A stretch of 64,000 nt of DNA, from positions 1 through 64,000 of the forward strand of contig JAFGKY010000099.1 of NCBI GenBank assembly GCA_016928305.1. The letters are read 5' to 3'. The notes beneath the pieces are model-generated. The model saw only the letters and a program-made list of their open reading frames with translations, was not told the origin of the DNA and did not search any database. Each line of letters starts with the position of its first letter. The first letter of the stretch is position 1. This stretch comes from Bacteroidales bacterium (GTDB lineage: Bacteria > Bacteroidota > Bacteroidia > Bacteroidales > UBA10428). Made by a program: the position numbers and the translations under genes. Below, in pieces: positions 54,711-61,073 of the stretch.

Positions 54711-56072
54711 ATGACAAAAACCCGAAAAATTGTTCTTTCTGAGAAAGAAATGCCACGGCAGTGGTATAATTTGGCAGCCGACATAAAGGTACCACCTTTC
54801 ATGAGTCCTGATGGCGCTGTGCCACCCGAAGCGTGGGCGCCTGTTTTCCCGATGAATATCGTTGAGCAGGAATACAGTACACAACGCTGGATTGACATCC
54901 CGGAAGGCATTCTTGAATTGCTGAACCGGTGGCGCCCTTCACCGCTGCATCGTGCATATGATCTGGAACAGGCGATTGGAACGCCAGCCAGGATTTATTA
55001 TAAAAACGAGAGCCTGTCTCCTGCCGGCAGTCACAAACCCAACACGGCTGTCGCCCAGGCATGGTACAACAAGCAATTTGGGATCAAACGCATGACAACG
55101 GAAACCGGAGCAGGACAATGGGGCAGCGCACTCGCATATGCCTGTTCGCTGGTTGGACTCGAGTGCAAAGTGTATATGGTCAGAATCAGCTTTGATCAGA
55201 AACCTTTCCGGAAACTGATGATGCAGACCTGGGGTGCCAATTGTGTCGCAAGCCCCAGCAATGAAACTCAAGCCGGAAGAGCGGTTCTTGCAAAAACTCC
55301 GGATACACCCGGTAGTCTTGGTATTGCCATCAGTGAGGCCATTGAAGCTGCGGTTACCGATCCGAAAGGCGAATCAAGATATTCCCTCGGAAGTGTGTTG
55401 AACCATGTGATGATGCACCAGACCATTATCGGTCTCGAAGCCAAAAAACAGCTTGAAATTGCCGGTGAAAAGAAAGTCAATGTTATCATAGGCTGTGCCG
55501 GCGGAGGGAGCAATTTTGCCGGACTGGCATTTCCGTTTGTTTATGATAAGATGCACGGTGCCGATATTGATATTATCCCGGTTGAACCCACATCGTGTCC
55601 GACATTAACGAAAGGTCCCTATGTATACGATCACGGTGACACAGCCAAGATGACACCCCTGGTGGCTATGTTTTCACTGGGCCATAGCTTTATCCCCGCA
55701 CCCATTCATGCAGGCGGATTGCGATACCACGGTATGGCTCCGCTTGTGAGCAAAGCTGCCAAAGAAGGTCTTATCTCACCCATGGCATTGCACCAGATTG
55801 AGTGTTATGAAGCCGGTATCTTGTTTTCCAAAACCGAGGGCATTATTCCGGCACCTGAGACTACACACGCCATAGCAGCTGTTATTCGTGAGGCAAAAAA
55901 AGCCAAGGAAGAGGGAAAAGAAAAGGTGATCCTGTTCAATTTTTCAGGACACGGTCTGATGGACCTGACCGGCTATGACAAGTTCCTTACCGGACAGCTT
56001 CAGAATTATGAACTCCCGGATTCCGTAATTGCGGACAACCTTAAAGAAATCGAAGGATATCCGAAGCCCTGA
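54711..56072 (+). CDS. Tryptophan synthase beta-like protein, TrpB2 type
   Basis: 453 residues, longer than TrpB1 (about 400) and typical of the TrpB2 class. PLP-dependent; condenses indole with serine or a phosphoserine-type donor. Catalytic Lys109 lies in SPAGSHKPNTA; GAGQWGSALAYA and the glycine-rich phosphate cup GCAGGGSNFAG hold the cofactor. The long N-terminal extension (MPRQWYNLAADIKV) with LHRAYDLEQA is characteristic. No trpA or other trp gene is near, in keeping with stand-alone TrpB2 enzymes that salvage indole. Own promoter and strong terminator, so monocistronic. Confidence 0.9.
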   Translation: MTKTRKIVLSEKEMPRQWYNLAADIKVPPFMSPDGAVPPEAWAPVFPMNIVEQEYSTQRWIDIPEGILELLNRWRPSPLHRAYDLEQAIGTPARIYYKNESLSPAGSHKPNTAVAQAWYNKQFGIKRMTTETGAGQWGSALAYACSLVGLECKVYMVRISFDQKPFRKLMMQTWGANCVASPSNETQAGRAVLAKTPDTPGSLGIAISEAIEAAVTDPKGESRYSLGSVLNHVMMHQTIIGLEAKKQLEIAGEKKVNVIIGCAGGGSNFAGLAFPFVYDKMHGADIDIIPVEPTSCPTLTKGPYVYDHGDTAKMTPLVAMFSLGHSFIPAPIHAGGLRYHGMAPLVSKAAKEGLISPMALHQIECYEAGILFSKTEGIIPAPETTHAIAAVIREAKKAKEEGKEKVILFNFSGHGLMDLTGYDKFLTGQLQNYELPDSVIADNLKEIEGYPKP

Positions 56073-56171
56073 GTAAATTGTTATATAAATACAAAAGATT
56101 ACCAGACACAAACACATGATGAAAATCGCATAACAGAAAATTCACAAAGTCAATCGATGACAAAATATGAA

Positions 56172-56208
56172 GACCTAACCGGATTTTAAAACCGGTTAGG
56201 TCTTTTTT
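56172..56208 (+). terminator. Intrinsic terminator after trpB2
   Basis: Perfect 11-bp stem GACCTAACCGG (56172-56182)/CCGGTTAGGTC (56192-56202), followed by six T. Confidence 0.85.
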
Positions 56209-56260
56209 CATTTCTTAGGCGTTTCCTATGATTTTCCGGCCCCATCAACCGGAATGATAA

Positions 56261-56977
56261 CTAAAGTGAGAGTCCCACAATCCCAAACAATTGTTTCTTT
56301 TCGGGATTCAGGATTACCTGGCCGGTAACCTCCACCGAGAAACTTTCTGTTATCTTTATCGTTTTACCGGTGCCAATACCTATATTACAAACCATGAATT
56401 TACCATCCGATGTATGCCAGCCATTACCAGCCCCAACGAAAATATTCAGAAACTTGAATGCATAACCTGCCTGAAAATACATGTCCCCGCCTGAAGAAGC
56501 AGCTCCACCGGCTTCATTAATAATGTAATTGGCACTCAGCGACAAACTCTTATAGTTGTATCCGGCATTGATTTCAAATACATGAAAAGCCGATGCTCTA
56601 TCGAGATCAAAAAAATCGGATCCGATCCACGATCCTGTGGTATCGAGGTGTGTCGGATAGTAATAATCACAAACACCCAGACTCAGCCCGAAAGGAAAGC
56701 TGTAAGAAATATAGGGATCGGATTCCGTATACCCGAAAGCGTCAAATGAACCCCAGACACCAATTGTTAACCCGCCTGTTGAGAAACTTATATCAGGCTG
56801 TATGGCCGGACCTGTTCCGAATTTGGTACCACGCCAGATATAATTGCTGAAAAAATCGACTCCTGCGTTAAACTTGGAAGGTTTTTCAGCTTCCTCCTGA
56901 GCTATCAACAAATTGGAGAAAAACAAAGTACCAGATATTACAACCGGGATAAACAATTTCATTGTCCTCATAACCAT
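56261..56977 (-). CDS. TorF-family putative porin
   Basis: 238 residues (start at 56977, or MKLF at 56962). Signal peptide ends near SNLLIAQ. The mature protein begins FNAGVDFFSNYIWRGTKFGTGPAIQPDISFS, the hallmark of the TorF/Gcw_chp family, followed by amphipathic strands and a C-terminal IVGLSL. Outer-membrane beta barrel, role unknown. It is convergent with trpB2 and faces an unusually AT-rich upstream region. Confidence 0.75.
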   Translation of the reverse strand: MVMRTMKLFIPVVISGTLFFSNLLIAQEEAEKPSKFNAGVDFFSNYIWRGTKFGTGPAIQPDISFSTGGLTIGVWGSFDAFGYTESDPYISYSFPFGLSLGVCDYYYPTHLDTTGSWIGSDFFDLDRASAFHVFEINAGYNYKSLSLSANYIINEAGGAASSGGDMYFQAGYAFKFLNIFVGAGNGWHTSDGKFMVCNIGIGTGKTIKITESFSVEVTGQVILNPEKKQLFGIVGLSL

Positions 56978-57432
56978 AAGTATTAAATTATTGAATAATT
57001 GACCGATATAAAAATATATAAATATTTTATAACCCCCATAAATAATTACATATTTTTATTAAAACAATATATATTTTAATTATATACCTTATATTTTTTA
57101 TAGATATTTGTATAATTATGTTATTTTTTTAATATATACCCATCTTTGAGTAAGCTTATAGGTCCGGATAAAGAGACTGCGTTTGCATTCTTATGTGCTT
57201 CAATGATGGTCATATTATCCGGATTTTTTGTAAATCCTAGGGTTACAGGTATAATGCTGTACAGTTAATGGTTTATGAATAGCGATTGGGGATAAGGGGC
57301 CGGGCTGGCAGGATAAAGGGTACCTATTACAGATGTGAAGTGCCCGGAAACAGATGGCCTGTCAAAATCGTTAATGCAATGATTCATGAAAAACTCGTAT
57401 CTTTGAATGCAACAACAGATTCATTTTTCCCT
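56978..57432. other. AT-rich intergenic region
   Basis: 455 bases without a supported gene. 57000-57140 is almost wholly A/T and is probably the upstream control region of the minus-strand porin. An in-frame extension of the isomerase gene to 57286 is rejected because a promoter element lies inside it. No repeats or RNA structure were recognised. Confidence 0.5.
57398..57405 (+). promoter_or_regulatory. -7 element of the SIS-mutase-PfkB operon
   Basis: TATCTTTG fits TAnnTTTG exactly and is 28 bases before the ATG at 57433. Confidence 0.55.
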
Positions 57433-58050
57433 ATGAAAGAAGAAATACAACGGATCCTTGAAGCAGAGGCAAAGGCTATCAGGAATATACCGGTTAATAA
57501 TACCATCGAACAGGCTGTCGACCTTATTTACCAGGCAGTTCATAAAAAAGAGGGGAAAGTGGTGGCAAGCGGTATGGGGAAAGCCGGACAAATTGCCCTG
57601 AATATAGCCACTACGTTTTCATCAACCGGCACACCGGCTATTTTTCTTCACCCCAGCGATGCACAACACGGTGATCTTGGTGTGCTTTCGAAAAATGACA
57701 TCATGTTGCTGATCACCAATTCGGGAAAAACCCGCGAAATCCTGGAATTATATGAACTCTCCAAAGGTCTGGTAAACCATATTCCTGTAATCGTAATAAC
57801 CGGTAATCCATACAGTCCGCTTGGATCCATTGCCGATGTTACTATTCATACCGGTGGGCCAAATGAGGTTTGTCCCCTGGGACTTACCCCCACAACTTCA
57901 ACAACGGCAATGACAGTAATCGGAGATATACTGGTTGTGCTATTGATGAAGAAAATCGGTTTTAATGCGGATGATTATGCCAAAAGACATCACGGAGGCT
58001 ACCTTGGCATCCGGTCAAGAAATGCTTCCAAACAAACACCGAAGCGATAA
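57433..58050 (+). CDS. SIS-domain sugar isomerase, arabinose-5-phosphate isomerase-like
   Basis: 205 residues from ATG 57433, chosen because the -7 element at 57398 lies inside the longer frame. One SIS domain (about 38-170): KVVASGMGKAGQIA, STGTPAIFLHPSDAQHGDLG, LLITNSGKTREIL and PNEVCPLGLTPTTSTTAM are motifs of the KdsD/KpsF/GutQ family, which makes arabinose-5-phosphate for Kdo. It lacks the two CBS domains of the 320-residue enzymes; short forms without CBS are known in Bacteroides. First gene of an operon, 2 bp before the phosphohexomutase gene. Confidence 0.85.
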   Translation: MKEEIQRILEAEAKAIRNIPVNNTIEQAVDLIYQAVHKKEGKVVASGMGKAGQIALNIATTFSSTGTPAIFLHPSDAQHGDLGVLSKNDIMLLITNSGKTREILELYELSKGLVNHIPVIVITGNPYSPLGSIADVTIHTGGPNEVCPLGLTPTTSTTAMTVIGDILVVLLMKKIGFNADDYAKRHHGGYLGIRSRNASKQTPKR

Positions 58051-58052
58051 TT

Positions 58053-59588
58053 ATGCCCATATTATGGAGAGATCTTCAGAACGGTTCCGATATCCGGGGC
58101 GTTGCTCTTCCGGGGATAACCGGTGAACCTGTTAATCTCACCCGGGATGTTTCCTGCCGGCTGGGTAAATCGCTGGTTGTATGGTATATAAGGCACTTTA
58201 CCAGGAGACCTGAAAGACCGTTGATCGCTGTTGGCAGCGACTCAAGATTATCGGGACCTGCACTCAAAAGTTCTTTTTGTCAGGGGCTGGTGGAATCAGG
58301 GGCGAACGTACTGGATTTCGGTCTTGCAACAACTCCTTCCATGTTCATGTCGATTGTGGATGAAAGCACCCGTTGTGACGCAGCCGTCATGATCACGGCA
58401 AGTCACCTTCCATTCAACCGGAACGGATTCAAATTTTTTTCATCGCTGGGTGGTTTTGAAGAGAAAGATATAACCGAACTACTGTCAATAGCTGAAACAG
58501 GTGATTTTTCTGAACGGCATACACGAGGAACCTTACAGACCGTCAACTACCTCAACCGGTATGCCGAGTCCATTGTGACCATGATAAGAAAAAGGGCCAA
58601 CCATCCTGATCGCTTCAATACGCCCCTTAAAGGTCACCGGATTATTGTGGATGCCGGGAACGGTGCCGGAGGCTTTTTTGCCACACAGGTATTGCAGGTG
58701 CTTGGAGCCGACATTACAGGCAGCCAGTTCCTCGAACCCGATGGCAGCTTTCCCAATCATGTTCCGAATCCCGAAGATGAAAAAGCGATGCAATCCATTC
58801 AACTGGCTGTATTGAAAGCAGGAGCTGACCTGGGGATCATTTTTGATACCGATGTGGACAGGGCTGCAATTGTGATCAAAGACGGTAGCGGAATTAACCG
58901 TAACCGGCTTATAGCCCTGTTATCCGCCATCGTGCTGGAAGAACATCCCGGATCAACCGTTGTCACCGATTCCGTAACTTCCGAAGGCCTTAGCCGTTTC
59001 ATCGAGGAGCATAACGGGATTCACCTCCGCTTTAAACGGGGGTACAAAAATGTCATCAACGAAGCTGTCCGTCTGAACAAAACAGGGAAACCCTGCTGGC
59101 TGGCAATTGAAACATCGGGCCATGCCGCCATGAAGGAGAACTATTTCCTCGATGACGGGGCCTATGTAATAGCAAAGATCCTTATTAAGGTTTCGCAATT
59201 TCACCGGCAGGGCAAAGCCCTTGATGAGCTTATTAAAACGCTTGCCGAACCAGTCGAATCGAGAGAATTCAGAATTAAGATCAGCGATGACGACTTTTCA
59301 TCTTATGGCACATCGGTAATTGCCGGGCTGGAATCGTTTATCGAGCATACCCCCGGATGGAAAAAGGCTGCTGATAATTATGAAGGAATCCGCGTTGTAT
59401 GTAGTCCATCAGCCGGCAACGGCTGGTTCCTGTTGCGGCTTTCACTGCACGATCCGGTACTGCCACTGAATGTTGAATCCGATGACCCGGCAGGAGTCCC
59501 TCTCATTGTTAATAAACTGGTACAATATTTAACCCCGTTCGATAAACTGGATGTTTCATCCATTCATCAATATATTTTGACATTATGA
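58053..59588 (+). CDS. Alpha-D-phosphohexomutase (PGM/PMM family)
   Basis: 511 residues, four-domain phosphohexomutase. Phospho-acceptor Ser117 in ITASHLPFNRNGFKFF, metal loop DTDVDRA (265-271), sugar-binding ETSGHAAMKEN and a C-terminal phosphate-binding region. The TASHLP (instead of TASHNP) and length put it with the plant DRT101-like and related bacterial phosphomannomutase/phosphoglucomutase proteins. Interconverts 1- and 6-phosphates of a hexose; which one is uncertain. It overlaps the PfkB gene by four bases (ATGA) and follows the SIS gene by 2 bp, so all three are translationally coupled. Confidence 0.85.
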   Translation: MPILWRDLQNGSDIRGVALPGITGEPVNLTRDVSCRLGKSLVVWYIRHFTRRPERPLIAVGSDSRLSGPALKSSFCQGLVESGANVLDFGLATTPSMFMSIVDESTRCDAAVMITASHLPFNRNGFKFFSSLGGFEEKDITELLSIAETGDFSERHTRGTLQTVNYLNRYAESIVTMIRKRANHPDRFNTPLKGHRIIVDAGNGAGGFFATQVLQVLGADITGSQFLEPDGSFPNHVPNPEDEKAMQSIQLAVLKAGADLGIIFDTDVDRAAIVIKDGSGINRNRLIALLSAIVLEEHPGSTVVTDSVTSEGLSRFIEEHNGIHLRFKRGYKNVINEAVRLNKTGKPCWLAIETSGHAAMKENYFLDDGAYVIAKILIKVSQFHRQGKALDELIKTLAEPVESREFRIKISDDDFSSYGTSVIAGLESFIEHTPGWKKAADNYEGIRVVCSPSAGNGWFLLRLSLHDPVLPLNVESDDPAGVPLIVNKLVQYLTPFDKLDVSSIHQYILTL

Positions 59589-60505
59589 GAAAGATTTACG
59601 CTATCGGAGAAACGGTTCTGGATATCATCTTTAAAAACAACCAACCCTTTGCAGCAAAAGCTGGCGGAGCCTGCCTAAACAGTTCAGTAACCCTTGGAAG
59701 ACTTGACATGCCGGTTTTTTTTATAGGTGAATACGGACTTGATGAAGTAGGAAACCTGATTGACAGATTTCTGAAAGAGAATAACGTTTCAACACAATAT
59801 GTATACCGGTACTATGATGGGAAATCTTCCCTTGCCCTGGCTTTTCTTAATGAAAACAATGATGCAAGTTACGATTTTTACAAGTTCTATCCGGAAAAAC
59901 GGCTGCAAATAGAATTTCCGGAAGTTCAGGCCAATGATATCGTATTGTTCGGATCTGTTTACGCGATAACACCCGAAGTGAGAAATAAACTCCTGGGATT
60001 TGTAAAGCAAGCCTGTAAAAGGAAGGCTATTATCATTTACGATCCTAATTTCAGGAAGCAACACCTGCACAATTTGACGAAACTGCAACCCATGATCTTC
60101 GAGAACATGGCTCTTGCAAATATTGTAAGGGGATCCAATGAGGATTTTTCTTTTATCCTGGGAGCAAACACTGCAGATGAAGCCTATCAACAAATTTGTG
60201 ACAAAACTCCCAATCTGTTATATACGGCAAACATAAAAGGAGTATGGCTACGATCCCCATCGCTTCGGAGGCAATACCCGGTTCATAGCATACAACCGAT
60301 CAGCACCATAGGGGCCGGGGACAACTTCAATGCAGGAGTCGTTTATTCATTATATACACACAACATCCTTCATGATGACATTGACCGACTGAATGAAAGT
60401 ACATGGTCGGAAATAATACAAACTGCTGTTGACTTTGCCACACAGGTATGCCTCAGCTATGACAACTATATCTCGAACGAATTTGCAGTGAATTATAAGA
60501 AGTAA
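59585..60505 (+). CDS. PfkB-family carbohydrate kinase
   Basis: 306 residues, ribokinase fold. AGGACLNSSVTLGRL (26-40) is the substrate-side PfkB motif, YDPNFRKQHL the middle signature, and IGAGDNFNAGVVY (242-254) the second signature with catalytic base Asp246 and the anion hole. It phosphorylates a sugar or sugar phosphate. Combined with an isomerase and a mutase in one operon, it may feed a heptose, Kdo or hexose nucleotide pathway. The ATP-binding strand before the anion hole is shorter and less conserved than in typical ribokinases. Confidence 0.85.
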   Translation: MRKIYAIGETVLDIIFKNNQPFAAKAGGACLNSSVTLGRLDMPVFFIGEYGLDEVGNLIDRFLKENNVSTQYVYRYYDGKSSLALAFLNENNDASYDFYKFYPEKRLQIEFPEVQANDIVLFGSVYAITPEVRNKLLGFVKQACKRKAIIIYDPNFRKQHLHNLTKLQPMIFENMALANIVRGSNEDFSFILGANTADEAYQQICDKTPNLLYTANIKGVWLRSPSLRRQYPVHSIQPISTIGAGDNFNAGVVYSLYTHNILHDDIDRLNESTWSEIIQTAVDFATQVCLSYDNYISNEFAVNYKK

Positions 60506-60518
60506 CCGGTATTTGTAG

Positions 60519-60545
60519 CAGGTCATGCAGGTCATGCAGGTCGTG
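60519..60545. repeat. Three 9-bp tandem repeats
   Basis: caggtcatg twice, then caggtcgtg, followed by a degenerate caagtctg; begins 14 bases after the PfkB stop. Confidence 0.7.
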
Positions 60546-60638
60546 CAAGTCTGTTTGTTGTGTAATGAACTTCTCCAAAGCGGGCAGTTTCAACTTATCG
60601 TATTCAGTTCGCCAGCAGGCTTCTGAATACTGAATTCC

Positions 60639-60687
60639 TATCCCGATACGCTTCGCTATCGGGATAACCCGCCTGTCGTCGGACAGG
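60639..60687. repeat. Two adjacent hairpins
   Basis: TATCCCGATA/TATCGGGATA (60639-60648, 60657-60666), a perfect 10-bp stem, then CCTGTC/GACAGG (60672-60677, 60682-60687). No U-tract on either strand. They have the look of dispersed REP-like units; the second matches the shape of the palindrome at 28254-28269. Confidence 0.6.
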
Positions 60688-60740
60688 TTCGACTCTATGA
60701 TTTTATTTCACCCAAAGGCTTGTGAAATCATGGTCTCATT

Positions 60741-60767
60741 AAAAAAAATCCCGGCTTTCGCCGGGAT
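60741..60767 (-). terminator. Intrinsic terminator, minus strand
   Basis: 8-bp perfect stem (60748-60755 with 60760-60767) and loop TTTC; the plus strand shows AAAAAAAA at 60741-60748, i.e. a U-run only in the minus-strand transcript. Confidence 0.8.
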
Positions 60768-60858
60768 CCCAAACCACCTAAAACTAATTAACCCTATCAA
60801 ACAAAATTAATCTGTACTATCTATTCTCACCAATCCAATTAAATCTCCGTTAATTTTA
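60741..60858 (-). ncRNA. Candidate small RNA, about 118 nt
   Basis: A minus-strand -7 element TAAATTTG (60872-60865) lies about 7 bases before the proposed 5' end, and a strong intrinsic terminator (ATCCCGGC-gaaa-GCCGGGAT then eight T) closes it. No ORF fits between them. It would be transcribed against the flanking plus-strand genes, so the terminator has no other transcript to serve. No clear -33 TTG; family not recognised. Confidence 0.4.
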
Positions 60859-61045
60859 TCTGACCAAATTTAAGACAGGTACAAGCATCGTAAAAGGAAA
60901 CAGGAATGATTTTGCTTATCGGTAACCGGTGATTTTCGTCACTTAACAATTTTTAACAACAACAGAACTTTTTTCTGATTACTTTCGATTCCAAATAGAA
61001 ACGTAAGGGAAATTCAATAAGAATTCAGTATTTGAGGAATTTCCT

Positions 61046-61053
61046 TACTTTTG
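61046..61053 (+). promoter_or_regulatory. -7 element of the ABCG-like gene
   Basis: TACTTTTG fits TAnnTTTG exactly, 21 bases before the ATG at 61074. Confidence 0.55.
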
Positions 61054-61073
61054 CAACAAAGAATTCTTGATTT

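Larger units (their letters stand above)
60506..61073. other. Repeat-rich intergenic region with candidate sRNA
   Basis: 568 bases without a protein gene. It contains three 9-bp repeats (60519-60545), two hairpins (60639-60666 and 60672-60687), a minus-strand intrinsic terminator (60741-60767) closing a candidate small RNA, and the promoter of the ABC-type gene at 61046-61053. Confidence 0.6.

Noticed and set aside
57286-57432. N-terminal extension of the SIS isomerase
   Set aside because: It contains the TATCTTTG promoter element and has no likeness to the family.
60639-60687. Terminator of the PfkB operon
   Set aside because: Stable stems but no T-run after them on the plus strand; more like dispersed repeat units.
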